Shown here one piece after another: positions 37,160 to 46,740 of a DNA stretch of 64,000 nt. Where the stretch lies: assembly GCA_026707585.1 (NCBI GenBank), contig JAPOWQ010000041.1, forward strand, positions 91,154 to 155,153. The letters run 5' to 3'. Under the pieces are notes generated by a model. It was not told the origin of the DNA. It worked only from the letters and a program-made list of their open reading frames with translations, and searched no databases. Both the position numbers and the translations under genes were made by a program. Numbering within the stretch: the stretch's first letter is position 1; every line of letters starts with the position of its first letter. The DNA comes from Chloroflexota bacterium (GTDB lineage Bacteria > Chloroflexota > UBA11872).

Positions 37160-37740
37160 TCCTCCACCAGCTGTCCGCCGGCCTGCAACACGCGCCAGAA
37201 GGCATAGTCGGCCTGGTGGACGACCTGGTTGATCAGGCTGCGCTGGACCAGTTCGCCTTCGCCGGAATGGCCGCCGGCGACGTGGGCGACTTCCTCGGGC
37301 AGGCCAACGGTCAGGCAAATGTGCACGCCGTAGCCGGGATGACGGATGGAGGGCCAGCCCGTGCGGCCGCGCTCAGCCGCCCAGCGCGCCTGGTTTTCGG
37401 GATCGAACTCCCAGGGCTTGCCGACGTCGTGGCAGAGAGCGGCGGCGATCAGCAGATCGCGGTCGTATTCCAGACCTGGGAAGAGACTTCCTAGCTCGTC
37501 GGCAATGGACACCGCGAGCCGGGTGACGCCTCGGATGTGGTCGGTCTGGGTGCCGTCCTCGAGCGGCGGGGTGTCGGGGTTGCCGGAGCCGCGGATGTCA
37601 GCGATCGCCGAGAAGGAACTCTGGGAAAGGGCCAGGGCCCAGGCCTCGACGACTTTGCCGGCCAGGTCCGCGTCTTCGATCCACTCGATTTCGGGCAACT
37701 CGGCCCGCACTCGCGCGCGTTGCGTGTCGTCAACGGTCAC
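37156..37740 (-). CDS. HD domain phosphohydrolase-like protein
   Basis: A 194-residue protein with an HD domain. The ligands are visible as THIRG-type His (TDHIRGVTRLAVSIA), the HD pair in AALCHDVGKPWEFDPENQARW, a later His region IRHPGYGVHICLTVGLP, and VVHQADYAF with Asp near the C-terminus. These form the metal site of the HD superfamily of nucleotide or phosphoester hydrolases. Activity and substrate are not known. It is followed by an NTF2-like gene on the same strand after 74 nt upstream. Confidence 0.75.
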   Translation of the reverse strand: MTVDDTQRARVRAELPEIEWIEDADLAGKVVEAWALALSQSSFSAIADIRGSGNPDTPPLEDGTQTDHIRGVTRLAVSIADELGSLFPGLEYDRDLLIAAALCHDVGKPWEFDPENQARWAAERGRTGWPSIRHPGYGVHICLTVGLPEEVAHVAGGHSGEGELVQRSLINQVVHQADYAFWRVLQAGGQLVED

Positions 37741-37814
37741 GATTCACTTCTCCAGGTACGGGTGGGCAGGGTTTGAGTGTATTCCTGCCGTTCGGCCCGG
37801 CAGCGTGGCCGTGC

Positions 37815-38150
37815 CTAGCTGATCTGGTAGACGAGCGTCTGCACGTGGATCAGATCGTCGCTGATGACGAAGGTGTCCACGCCCTGCGCGGTTCGCCCGT
37901 CCTCGTCGGTACCGGACCAGGTGAGCAGAACGACGTCGCCCTCCACGGTGACGGATTCCTGCCGTGCCGCGAACCCGGCAAGGTCGGCGAAGAGCGCCTC
38001 GAAGAAGGCGCGGCAGCCCTCGTGACCGATGTGTACCTGGTTGGGTTGCATGAGCAGCGCATCGGCTGCGTAGTCGGCGGCGATGGCATCGATGTCGCCG
38101 GACTGGACCGCGTCCCAATGTCGTTGGAATACCGCTTCGGGGTTCGCCAT
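37815..38150 (-). CDS. NTF2-like/SnoaL-like domain protein
   Basis: A 111-residue single-domain protein with the cone-like alpha+beta fold of the NTF2/SnoaL superfamily: FQRHWDAVQSGDIDAIAADYAADALLMQPNQVHIGHEGCRAFF, then strands VEGDVVLLTWSGTDEDGR. Members are ketosteroid isomerase-like enzymes, cyclases or binding proteins, and the role here is unknown. ATG 38150 is preferred over a TTG at 38174 because GGAG lies upstream of the former. Confidence 0.7.
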   Translation of the reverse strand: MANPEAVFQRHWDAVQSGDIDAIAADYAADALLMQPNQVHIGHEGCRAFFEALFADLAGFAARQESVTVEGDVVLLTWSGTDEDGRTAQGVDTFVISDDLIHVQTLVYQIS

Positions 38151-38310
38151 GAGTTCACGCTCCGGGTGAGCCAAGTCGTGCTTACCCTACGGCATCCCGG
38201 CCACGGAAAACGCCGCGGCCCGCGGTGCCCGGCACGGCGGGCCGCCGCTACCAACGACGCCGCCGGCCTGCGTTGCTACGACCAGGCCGGCGGCGAGATG
38301 AAGCGGTTCA

Positions 38311-39336
38311 CTAAATCCCTTCATACCAGCCGACGCCGAAGATCAGATCGCCGACTCGAACCGTCCAGGAGTGTTTGCGAGCGTCCTGGCGCGTTTGCGG
38401 GTGCGTGAACAGATAGCTGACCCACGCGCCGCCACTCTCCTCGGTTACGGCGGCGAAGGCCTCGCCGTAGTTGAAGCCTTCCGCGTCAATGCGTTCGCGG
38501 GTCTTGCCGACGATGTCCGGGCGGTTGGCGTTGGCAATCGAGTAGAGCACGCCGGCGCGGTCTTCGAGGACGAACACGTACCAGGGGCCGTCCGCGCTTG
38601 CCGGCGTGTTGTAGAAGGCCAGGGTCTCCTCGGTGCCCAGCGAGGCGTGCAGGTTGACAGCCCGCTGCACGAGGGCCTGGGCGTAGCCGGCCGGGTCGGC
38701 CTTTGACGGACCGGGTTCGTACCAGCCGGAGCCGAAAATCAGACCGTCGTGCCGCACGACCCAGGAGTGCTTGGTCTGGGATTTGCCGGTCGCGGTGTTC
38801 ACCCACGTATAGGACGTCCAGGCGCCCATGGGCGTGGCGTCGGCCACCACCTGCAGGCCGGTGGGGTAACCGTCCGGTCCCAGGACATCGCGCGCATGGA
38901 GATCCACGATCGAAGGCGTCGGCGCGTGACCGACGAGCACGTCGTTCTCGTCGAAGATGAACACATACCACGGCCCGTCGACGCTCTCCGCGGAGTTGTA
39001 GTAATCGACGGTGGCCAGGAGGCCCTGCGTGTGGTAGCGGTCGATGGCGCGCTCGACGAAGGCCTGCGTGTAGGCGGCGGGATCGGACTTGGACGGAAGC
39101 TGGAAGGGACGCGCGCCAAACCGGAAGCCGGAGTCCCGATGGTCGCTCCGGCAGGCGGCCTCGGCCCCGTCGCCGTGGACGCGCTGGTAGATGCCGACGT
39201 TGTGGTCGTTACCCAGGCCGGCCTCGATGAGGTCGTTGAGTTCCACACAGGTGGTCGGCCATTCGGCCAGCGCCGCCGCAGTGGTCATTGCGAGGAGCCA
39301 GACGACGCCAACGATTCCTAATGCCAGACGCCTCAT
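38311..39336 (-). CDS. Secreted protein with two Cache-type sensor domains
   Basis: A 341-residue protein with an N-terminal signal peptide (MRRLALGIVGVVWLLAMTTAAALA). After a short Cys-containing stretch, two homologous repeats of about 125 residues follow, each with AYxQAxVxRAxxxx, YYNS or FYNT, DGPWYVFxxDE, GAWxSY and KHSWxVRxxxLIFGxGWYE. These match the single Cache (PAS-like) ligand-binding domain. No transmembrane helix, kinase or methyl-accepting region follows, so it is a free periplasmic or extracellular ligand binder. The ligand is unknown. Confidence 0.78.
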   Translation of the reverse strand: MRRLALGIVGVVWLLAMTTAAALAEWPTTCVELNDLIEAGLGNDHNVGIYQRVHGDGAEAACRSDHRDSGFRFGARPFQLPSKSDPAAYTQAFVERAIDRYHTQGLLATVDYYNSAESVDGPWYVFIFDENDVLVGHAPTPSIVDLHARDVLGPDGYPTGLQVVADATPMGAWTSYTWVNTATGKSQTKHSWVVRHDGLIFGSGWYEPGPSKADPAGYAQALVQRAVNLHASLGTEETLAFYNTPASADGPWYVFVLEDRAGVLYSIANANRPDIVGKTRERIDAEGFNYGEAFAAVTEESGGAWVSYLFTHPQTRQDARKHSWTVRVGDLIFGVGWYEGI

Positions 39337-39441
39337 GTCTCACTCCTCGCCACGAAACCTCAACGAGTCTAGGCCACCAGACCCGGAAGCGAGCGGCCGG
39401 CGCCGTTGCCGCAGGTCCGCCTGGCTCGGCGACTCCGGAAC

Positions 39442-41637
39442 TTAGCCGCCGTCCCTGGTGCCGAAGTCGCGCCAGCCCCAGTCCAGGCGCAGACGCGGCA
39501 TGGGGAAATCGACGTACCAGCGGATGGTGATGGGTTCGCGGTCCTGGCCCAGGAAGGCGCGGAAGAGGGCGGCGCGTCCGGGAACCTCGTGGACGAGGCG
39601 GATTGGGGTGAGGTCGTGGAATCGGCCCGGGTCTTCGTTGGCCGCCAGGTAGTCGAGAATTTGCTGCTCGAAGGCTTCGGCGTCGTTGGGCCGGACAGCG
39701 GCCAGGTCCAGGGACTCGTGTTGGTTCCAGGCTGGGAGACCACGGTCGGCGTCAGCGCTGCCGGCGCGGCAGGCGATCCAGAGGGGGGTACTCCAGGCGT
39801 ACTCGCCGTCGGTCTGCCGCAGGCGCACGTAGTAGGCGGCCGACGTGAGCGGCGAGGCATCCTCGAATTCGAGCGTCGCGTCCAGGGTGTTGGGGCGCCA
39901 CGCGGCCAGGGCGCGGTCGTTGCGGATCAGATCGATGCGCTCGATCGGAGCGCAGGCGTGGGCGCTGATAACCAGGCGTGGATTGTCGTCGATATCAATC
40001 TCGATACCCGACTCGTGGCCGTTGGCCTGCACGTCCAGGATGATGCGGGCGCCGGTGGTCGCGTACGTCCGCCGCTTCAGCACCGCGTCCCAAATGGCAC
40101 GGCGCTCGCAGCGGGTGGCGCGCACGGCGGCCACGGGGCCGCAGCCGATGGCGCAGTCGCGGATGTTCAGGTAATTGCCGAAGCGTCCGCGGTAGTGGTG
40201 CGCGGCCATGGGCGCGGCCAGCAGCGGCAGGTGGGTGTCGCCGGAGGCGATCACGGCGGGGCGGTGGCCGTGGCGCAACGCGCGTTGCAGCAGCCACTCG
40301 GCGCAACAGTGCCCACTGGCGACTTCGACGACCGGCTCACTGGCCGTCGGATAGGCGTCCCAGTCGGCGGGGCCGCCGCCGACGTGCGCCTCCAGCAGCA
40401 CGTCGTCGCGGTCCCCATAGGTCTCCACCAGGTAGTCCATGTCCGACCAGGTGGGCGCGTGGCGCTCCGCCCAGTCTCGAAAGACCACGTTGCGGTCGCC
40501 GCCGACGTTGGGGTGGGCCTCCGCGGCCAGGAAGGGGACGTAGGTACCCGGTTCGTCGTTGGCGCGGTAGGCGGCCTGGTGGGCTTCCCATACCGCCGGC
40601 CGCTGCGCCTGGTCGGGGGGCGCCATGGGGCCGGGCGCCGCGAAGTCCAGCCGGGCCTGGCCGCGCGCCTGGGCGTGGCGCCCCGCGGGGTGCAGGACCG
40701 GCGTGGGGTCGTCCATGAGGCTCATGCTGATGTCGCCCCAGCTATGGGAGTGCAGGTCGCCCCAGAGGAGCAACGACTCGGGGTTGGACTGGACGAGCAG
40801 CGGGTTGCCAAGGGTGGACAGCCCGTGTTGGCGGTCGTGCGCCTCGATCCGGATCAGGCCTGGCTGCGGGGCCGTAACGCCCTCGATGATGGCGAGGCCC
40901 TGGTTGTCGGATCCGAGCGTGACCTCAGGCGGCAGGCCGTCCAGTGGCCAAGCGTCGGAGTGAAACTCCACCGTCCCCTTGTATTGCGTGCAGACGTTGT
41001 GGTTGCGGTCGTAGACGGCCAGGTGCAGGGCGAAGGGCTCGCCGGGTCTGGCGATGGATGGTCCCAGCAGGCGCAGCAGCGCTGGTTCGGGGTCCGACGT
41101 CACGTGGACGCGAACCTCGCCCGCGGCAAGTTGCCGGTAGGCCAGACCGCCGCTGCGGTCCGCCGATACGACGATGCGGCCCTGGCAGACCACGTCATAG
41201 GCCTCGCTGCCGGGGCCGCCCTGCCTGGTGTCGCCGATCAGGAGGCACAACTCGTCGCCTGGGGCCAGGGTTCCGCGATCGACGACGATGCGGGCAAACG
41301 AAGGCCAATGTGCCTGGTTGAGCTCGTTGAGTTCCAGGCTCACACCGGCCGCGGTAGTGGCGTGCAGCGCGACGTAGTCGCGGCCGCGCGGGCGGGTGTT
41401 TTGCACGCTGTGGGAGAGCAGGAATCCGTGGCGCTCGAAAAGGAAACCGCCGCCGGCCGCCACGGGGGCCTCGACGATGATCCGGAACTCCCAGGTCCCC
41501 ACGGCGCCCGCGGTGAGACCCAGGTCGCGGCCACGTACGGTCGGGCCGCTCGCCGGCTGAAACCTGGCGTCAACGCGACCCGGATCGTTCCCGCCGCGCG
41601 ACCGAAACGGCAGTGTCCGGGGAGCCGCGGTCGTCAA
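39442..41637 (-). CDS. DUF3604-like protein with PHP/metal-dependent hydrolase-like motif
   Basis: A 731-residue protein. The first 300 residues form beta-sandwich modules (TWEFRIIVEAPVAAGGGFLF and later HVTSDPEPALLRLLGPSIARPGEPFALHL). The central part contains LLWGDLHSHSWGD, a PHP-like metal motif, with ETYGDRDDVLLEAHVGG, SGHCCAEWLLQRALRHGH and IASGDTHLP downstream, as in DUF3604 proteins. A Trp-rich C-terminus (RWYVDFPMPRLRLDWGWRDFG) ends it. No signal peptide is evident. Substrate is unknown. It begins at TTG 41637, overlapping the DegT stop (TTGA). Confidence 0.72.
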   Translation of the reverse strand: MTTAAPRTLPFRSRGGNDPGRVDARFQPASGPTVRGRDLGLTAGAVGTWEFRIIVEAPVAAGGGFLFERHGFLLSHSVQNTRPRGRDYVALHATTAAGVSLELNELNQAHWPSFARIVVDRGTLAPGDELCLLIGDTRQGGPGSEAYDVVCQGRIVVSADRSGGLAYRQLAAGEVRVHVTSDPEPALLRLLGPSIARPGEPFALHLAVYDRNHNVCTQYKGTVEFHSDAWPLDGLPPEVTLGSDNQGLAIIEGVTAPQPGLIRIEAHDRQHGLSTLGNPLLVQSNPESLLLWGDLHSHSWGDISMSLMDDPTPVLHPAGRHAQARGQARLDFAAPGPMAPPDQAQRPAVWEAHQAAYRANDEPGTYVPFLAAEAHPNVGGDRNVVFRDWAERHAPTWSDMDYLVETYGDRDDVLLEAHVGGGPADWDAYPTASEPVVEVASGHCCAEWLLQRALRHGHRPAVIASGDTHLPLLAAPMAAHHYRGRFGNYLNIRDCAIGCGPVAAVRATRCERRAIWDAVLKRRTYATTGARIILDVQANGHESGIEIDIDDNPRLVISAHACAPIERIDLIRNDRALAAWRPNTLDATLEFEDASPLTSAAYYVRLRQTDGEYAWSTPLWIACRAGSADADRGLPAWNQHESLDLAAVRPNDAEAFEQQILDYLAANEDPGRFHDLTPIRLVHEVPGRAALFRAFLGQDREPITIRWYVDFPMPRLRLDWGWRDFGTRDGG

Positions 41638-42914
41638 GAGTCTTTTCGCGCCTGCTTCTTGAGGCGCTCGCCGCTGGCGGCCACTTTCTCGAAGGCTGCG
41701 GCCACCTGCTCCACCCAGGCATCGGAGGGATCGACCGGGGTTGGCAGCCAGACGCAGGTGGTATTGAGGCGTTCGCTGACCGACAGGGATCCCGGGCCGA
41801 AGGGCGGCCGAACGTCGGCCGGCAGGTCGCCCCAGGGACCGCCAAGGCCTTCGAACGGAAAGTCGCCGAACAGTGGCTGCAGGTGCATGGCCCCGTATAG
41901 CGCCGAGGGCTGGTCGGGGTTGATCCCCACGCCCTCGGCGGCCAGCGCGTCCAGGATGGCCCGGATCGGCGCGCCGATTTCGTCGGCATCGATGCGCGCG
42001 GCGTAGAGCAGCAAGCCGCCGCGCTCGGCCTGGGAATAGGGGCGCTGCGGGTACACGCCGGGGACGTCGTCCAGCAGAGCGTCGAGGCGGGCGAACCAGC
42101 GTGCCCGACGCGCATTGAGGTCCGGCAGCCGTTCCAAACCGGCGCGGGCCAGCGCCATGCCCAGCGGGTTGGCACGGTACTTGACGCCCAGGCCGATGCG
42201 ACCGAGGTCGCGCAGGGCGTCGGTCTGCAGCAGCTGGTTCACGCGGCCGTAGTGGCCCAGCGCCGCCATGCGGTCGTACAGGTTTGGATCGTTCGTCGTC
42301 GCAACCCCGGCTTCCACGCCGCTGATCGGTTTGCTGGCCTGCATGCTGAAGCAGCCAATGTGGCCGACGGACCCGACCTGCCGGCCGCGCCAGGTGGCGC
42401 CGTGGGCGTGCGAGGCGTCCTCGATCAGGGTGATGTCGGTGCCGTCCACGATGTCGAGCAACTCGTCCAGATCGGCGGGGTTGCCGTAGACGTGGGTGGC
42501 GACGATGGCGCAGGTGCGGTCGGTCAGCTTGCGGCGGACGTCGGCCGGATCGATGCAGAAGGTCTCGGGATCCGCGTCGGCGAATACCGGCGAGGCGCCG
42601 CAGTGCAGGGCCGGCGAAATGGAGGCATGCCAGGTAACCGACGGCACGATGACCTCGCGCCCGAGCGAAGCGCCGGCCGCGAACATGGCCGAATGCAGGG
42701 CGGCGGTGCCGTTGCAGACGGCCAGGGCGAAACGGGTGCCGACGAACTCGCGAAACTCGGCCTCGAACTTCTCGATCTCGTCGTAGACGGCCGAGCCGGC
42801 TTCCAGCGCGCCGTTGACCAGGGTGCGCTCGCGCTCGGTGACCGGCTCCCAGCGGTCGTCGATGGGCGCCGTTACGGCGGGCTGGCCGCCTTCGATGGCG
42901 AGAGGCCGGTCCAT
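41634..42914 (-). CDS. DegT/DnrJ/EryC1/StrS family aminotransferase
   Basis: A 426-residue fold-type I PLP enzyme. It has FALAVCNGTAALHSAMFAAG at the PLP phosphate site, VYGNPADLDEL and LIEDASHAHGA with the PLP-stacking residues, and the Schiff-base lysine in GCFSMQASKPISGVEAG. The family makes amino sugars for glycans and antibiotics; here it follows a DUF3604-like gene, and no sugar cassette surrounds it, so the substrate is unknown. ATG 42914 is chosen by family length; an open frame upstream reaches 43337 only as a shadow of purE. Confidence 0.87.
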   Translation of the reverse strand: MDRPLAIEGGQPAVTAPIDDRWEPVTERERTLVNGALEAGSAVYDEIEKFEAEFREFVGTRFALAVCNGTAALHSAMFAAGASLGREVIVPSVTWHASISPALHCGASPVFADADPETFCIDPADVRRKLTDRTCAIVATHVYGNPADLDELLDIVDGTDITLIEDASHAHGATWRGRQVGSVGHIGCFSMQASKPISGVEAGVATTNDPNLYDRMAALGHYGRVNQLLQTDALRDLGRIGLGVKYRANPLGMALARAGLERLPDLNARRARWFARLDALLDDVPGVYPQRPYSQAERGGLLLYAARIDADEIGAPIRAILDALAAEGVGINPDQPSALYGAMHLQPLFGDFPFEGLGGPWGDLPADVRPPFGPGSLSVSERLNTTCVWLPTPVDPSDAWVEQVAAAFEKVAASGERLKKQARKDS

Positions 42915-42997
42915 TCTGAACTCCCGAGGGCGGCCGGGCGCTTGAGTATGTTCAGCGGCTGACCCGGTGTCGAATTGGCGCCTCGTGTCGGCGTTGC

Positions 42998-43495
<498 letters not shown>

Positions 43496-43510
43496 GGCTG
43501 CCTCACTCTT

Positions 43511-44953
43511 TCAGGCTTGCGAGTACGCCGGCCGGCCGTCGAACGTGCAGAGGTTTTCGGTCTTGATGAAGTCGAGGCCGGCGCCGCCGATGCGACCAAG
43601 CAGGTCGACGATCTCACCGTGGTCGACGGCCGCGCCGTTGGCGCCCATGAAGCGGGCGCGCCAGTGGTCCACCAGCAAACCTCCCGCCATGGCCTGCGGC
43701 CAGACGATTGCGCCACGGTTGCTGATCATCTTCAGTGCGAGTCCGTTGCCGGCAATCGCCTGCAGGCGCTGCGCCAGGTCTGCCGCCGTGCCGTCATTCC
43801 AGTCCAGGAACACATCCACGCCCACGGTCTGCTTGACGGGTTGCGTCTCGCGTGCGCTGGCCTCGATGACGGGCATCGGGCCGCCGACGCCAAAAGCCGC
43901 GGGGCGCAGGGTTCCGGGCATTTCGCCCAGGCGGTCGGCCACGGCCTGGCCGAACTCGCGCGTACCGACCTTGGCCGTGCTGTGGGCTTCGCTGTGGATG
44001 TCGTAGGTGTGGACGCCGTCTTCCAGCGTTCGCAGCCAGGCGTTGTACACGCGAGCGGCCACGTCGGGCTGGCCGATGTGATCCAGCATGAGAACGGCGG
44101 CGGTCAGCACCCCGGACGGGTTGGCCAGGTTCTGGCCGGCGCGGCGCGGGGCCGAGCCGTGCACGGCCTCGAACATGGCGGCGCTGTCGCCGATGTTGGC
44201 CGCCCCGCCCAGGCCCACCGACCCGGCAATCTGGGCGGCCACATCCGACAGGATGTCGCCGTAGAGATTGGGCAGCACCACCACGTCGAACATCTCGGGC
44301 GTGTCGGCAAGCTTGGCCGCGCCGATGTCCACGATCCAGTACTCGTTCTCCAGGTCCGGGTAGTCGGCCGCCACCTCGTCGAACACCTCGTGAAAGAGGC
44401 CGTCCGACAGCTTCATGATGTTGTCCTTGGCGAAGGCGGTGACCTTGGACCGGCCGTGCGTGCGCGCGTATTCGAAGGCGAACCGGATGACGCGCTCGCT
44501 TCCCGGACGGGTGATCAGCTTGAGCGACTGCATGACGTCGGCCGTCTGCCGGTGCTCGATGCCGGCGTAGAGGTCTTCTTCGTTCTCCCGGACCAGCACC
44601 ACGTCCATGTCGGGATGGTGCTTGGTCTCCACGTAGGGGTGGAACGTTGAGGCCGGCCGGACGTTGGCGTAGAGGCCAAGAGCAATGCGGGTGGCGACGT
44701 TCAGGCTCTGGTAGCCACGGCCCTGCGGCGTGGTGATGGGGGCCTTCAGGAAGACGCGCGTGCGATAGATGGACTCCCAGGCCGCGTCGTCGATGCCGGC
44801 CGGATTGCCGCGCAGGTAGACCTGCTCGCCGATGTCGATGGTCTCGATATCAAGCTGCGCGCCCGCCTTGTCCAGGATCTCCAGGACGATGGGCATGATC
44901 TCGGGGCCGATCCCGTCGCCGTGGGCGACGGTGATGGGGGTGGCTTGATTCAT
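43511..44953 (-). CDS. icd: Isocitrate dehydrogenase, NADP-dependent (icd-like)
   Basis: A 480-residue beta-decarboxylating dehydrogenase of the TCA cycle. It shows HGDGIGPEIMPIVL, the substrate region YQSLNVATRIALGLYANVRP with VRENEEDLYAGIEH, the metal segment LPNLYGDILSDVAAQIAGSVGLG and the nucleotide motif AVHGSAPRRAGQNLANPSG. The added C-terminal domain of about 140 residues (PVKQTVGVDVFLDWNDG on) is as in the Thermus-type enzyme, longer than E. coli Icd. Cofactor preference is inferred from the family only. A 7-bp inverted repeat lies 20 nt upstream of the ATG. Confidence 0.9.
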   Translation of the reverse strand: MNQATPITVAHGDGIGPEIMPIVLEILDKAGAQLDIETIDIGEQVYLRGNPAGIDDAAWESIYRTRVFLKAPITTPQGRGYQSLNVATRIALGLYANVRPASTFHPYVETKHHPDMDVVLVRENEEDLYAGIEHRQTADVMQSLKLITRPGSERVIRFAFEYARTHGRSKVTAFAKDNIMKLSDGLFHEVFDEVAADYPDLENEYWIVDIGAAKLADTPEMFDVVVLPNLYGDILSDVAAQIAGSVGLGGAANIGDSAAMFEAVHGSAPRRAGQNLANPSGVLTAAVLMLDHIGQPDVAARVYNAWLRTLEDGVHTYDIHSEAHSTAKVGTREFGQAVADRLGEMPGTLRPAAFGVGGPMPVIEASARETQPVKQTVGVDVFLDWNDGTAADLAQRLQAIAGNGLALKMISNRGAIVWPQAMAGGLLVDHWRARFMGANGAAVDHGEIVDLLGRIGGAGLDFIKTENLCTFDGRPAYSQA

Positions 44954-45266
44954 CCAGGAACTCCAGGCTGAGCGCTGACAGAGCGCGTCAGCGTTGAATC
45001 GAACGAGGCGGCGAACATGTCAGCGGCTACGAGGGCGTCCGTTGCGAATGGTCAACGAAAGCTGCCAGGAACGCAGGTCGTGGACCGACGCGGTGGGACG
45101 GCGAGCGGCGCTCCAGCCCGGACCCTCGAAGCGTATGGGTTAGTGGGTCGGTGGGCAGGATGCGCAGAAACTCCGGAACGATTTCCGTCGGCAAGGATAC
45201 GCAACTCGGCTGGTGCGTGAGCGCCGCTCGCGGGGCCACGGGGGGCACGCCGACTCCGGAATGGCG
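44954..45266. other. Intergenic gap before icd with inverted repeat
   Basis: A 313-nt stretch with no convincing gene between icd and the VapC-like gene. It contains CGCTGAC at 44973-44979 and GTCAGCG at 44987-44993, a perfect 7-bp inverted repeat with 7-nt spacer, 20 nt upstream of the icd start. This has operator geometry. The remainder shows no features I can recognise. Confidence 0.5.
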
Positions 45267-45710
45267 CTAGATCCCGTCCAGGCCTAAGGGATGCTGCCAG
45301 CGGAGGCCCGGAAAGCGGCTGAAGTCGGAGTCGGTGGTGACCATTGTGCAGCCATGTTCCAGGGCGACCGCCGCGTGCTGGGCATCAGCGACCAGCTTCC
45401 CGCGGGCGCCGGAGGCTCGGCACAGTCGTTCGAAGATGTCCAGGTGATCGGGGCCGGGGCCGACGATTCGCGCCGTCGGACGTTCTACGAGCGCCGAGAC
45501 GAATGAGAGCGACTGCTCGAGCGTGGACGGCGGCTTGAAGATCCTGGGATTGGTCACAACTCGGATGAATCCCGAAAGAACGAGCACGGAAAGCGCGAAT
45601 GGTTCAGGTCCTGTCGCCAGGCGGGTGATCCAGTCGGCGTATTGGGGGTGATCCGGCGTCGAGTCCTCGACGTGCGCGTATACGAGGACATTGACATCGG
45701 GAAGCAGCAC
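45267..45710 (-). CDS. PIN domain ribonuclease toxin, VapC-like
   Basis: A 147-residue PIN-domain protein. The N-terminal PDVNVLVYAHVED gives the first acidic residue, and KLVADAQHAAVALEHGCTMVTTDSDFSRFPGLRW carries the later conserved Asp residues. The motif LSGFIRVVTNPRIF is typical of one VapC subgroup that cleaves RNA when not held by its antitoxin. The antitoxin gene lies upstream with a 6-nt gap, forming a complete type II module. It is a plausible stabilising element or stress regulator; I see no flanking mobile element. Confidence 0.82.
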   Translation of the reverse strand: MLLPDVNVLVYAHVEDSTPDHPQYADWITRLATGPEPFALSVLVLSGFIRVVTNPRIFKPPSTLEQSLSFVSALVERPTARIVGPGPDHLDIFERLCRASGARGKLVADAQHAAVALEHGCTMVTTDSDFSRFPGLRWQHPLGLDGI

Positions 45711-45716
45711 CTTGAA

Positions 45717-45974
45717 TCAGCGGCGCCCGCGGCTGAATTGCGCCTCGTCGTCCTGGATTTCGAGCGCCCGCGGCCTATCGAGATCGACGCCGGGACGCGG
45801 TCGAACGCCGCGTACAGTCACCAACCGGAATGGCGGCGTCTCGGATGGTTCTTGGCGCTTCAGCGCGTCATCCAGCGTTCTGGAAATGAATGCGCTCACG
45901 CTCAGTCCGCGCGCGGCGGCGGCCCGACGCACCTGCCTGGCCAGCTGGTCATCCAGCGAAATCGTAGTCCGCAT
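45717..45974 (-). CDS. Ribbon-helix-helix antitoxin, VapB-like
   Basis: An 85-residue protein beginning MRTTISLDDQLARQVRRAAAARGLSVSAFISRTLDDAL, a typical ribbon-helix-helix DNA-binding domain. The C-terminal 40 residues are charged and disordered-looking, as expected for the toxin-binding tail. It should bind the VapC-like protein encoded next and repress its own promoter. A second antitoxin of the same style is at 52759. Confidence 0.8.
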   Translation of the reverse strand: MRTTISLDDQLARQVRRAAAARGLSVSAFISRTLDDALKRQEPSETPPFRLVTVRGVRPRPGVDLDRPRALEIQDDEAQFSRGRR

Positions 45975-46089
45975 GATGCATAAGCATAACGTACCTTCAT
46001 CACTGCATAACCGCTGTTCGATGTTCGGTTGAGGGTCGCGCTGCGATCAGATTCGATCGCTGAAGACGTACCGTCCGCGGTGCGGACGC

Positions 46090-46662
46090 TCAGGCGAAGC
46101 GCAGCGTGGGGTCGGTGCGGCAGTGGCGGATCCACTCGTCAAAGGCCGCCATGAACACGCGCAAGCGTTCTAGTAGGTCATCGTCCGTCACGTTGCCGTC
46201 GGGATCCTGGCGCCGGCGCGAGCGGACCAGTTGCAACTCGGGGTCGATCATCACCCGCATGCTGTTGTGCAAGGCGATCTGGCGCATGTGCATCTGGGCG
46301 CGCACCGTCCCCTGGCGCCCGCCGACGCCCATGATGGCGGCCGGCTTGCCGTCCAGCGGCGACGGACCGCGCGAGGCCCAGTCGAAGGCGTTCTTCAGCA
46401 CGCCTGTAATCGAGTAGTTGTACTCGGGCGTCGCGAACAGCAGCCCGTCGGCTTTTTCGATGGCGCTGCGCAGCGCTATGACCGGCTCGGGGGTCCCCAT
46501 CTCCTCGACGTCCGCGTTGAACAGCGGGAGGTCGTGTAGAGGGAAGGTCTTCATCTCCATGCCCGGCGGCAGCACCGTGGCGGCGGCGCGCAGCAGCCCG
46601 GTATTGAATGAGGCGCGTCGCAGGCTGCCTGAGATGCCCAGAACTTTGATCACGTCGGCCAC
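46090..46662 (-). CDS. NADPH-dependent FMN reductase
   Basis: A 190-residue flavodoxin-like reductase of the SsuE/ArsH/azoreductase group. The FMN-binding GISGSLRRASFNTGLLRAA and the middle TPEYNYSITGVLKNAFDWASR are diagnostic, followed by PAAIMGVGGRQGTVRAQMHMR. It probably reduces quinones, metals or azo compounds using NADPH; the exact substrate is unclear. The start is GTG at 46662. It is followed by a beta-hydroxyacid dehydrogenase on the same strand upstream. Confidence 0.88.
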   Translation of the reverse strand: MADVIKVLGISGSLRRASFNTGLLRAAATVLPPGMEMKTFPLHDLPLFNADVEEMGTPEPVIALRSAIEKADGLLFATPEYNYSITGVLKNAFDWASRGPSPLDGKPAAIMGVGGRQGTVRAQMHMRQIALHNSMRVMIDPELQLVRSRRRQDPDGNVTDDDLLERLRVFMAAFDEWIRHCRTDPTLRFA

Positions 46663-46740
46663 CGGGGGCTCCTTACTGGCTGAAGCGAGGGCGCACCGAG
46701 GCTCCCGGCCTCGGTCGCGATGTCGGACAAGGCGGGTTCG

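Noticed and set aside
39406..42006. 866-codon plus-strand frame opposite the DUF3604-like gene
   Set aside because: Shadow frame: Gly/Val/Arg-rich, no domain pattern, crosses two real genes on the other strand.
45017..45220. 67-codon frame in the gap upstream of icd
   Set aside because: No ribosome-binding site and composition like frame shadows; left as intergenic.
45267..45974. Toxin-antitoxin pair as part of a prophage or integrative element
   Set aside because: No integrase, phage gene, attachment repeat or change of coding style around it.
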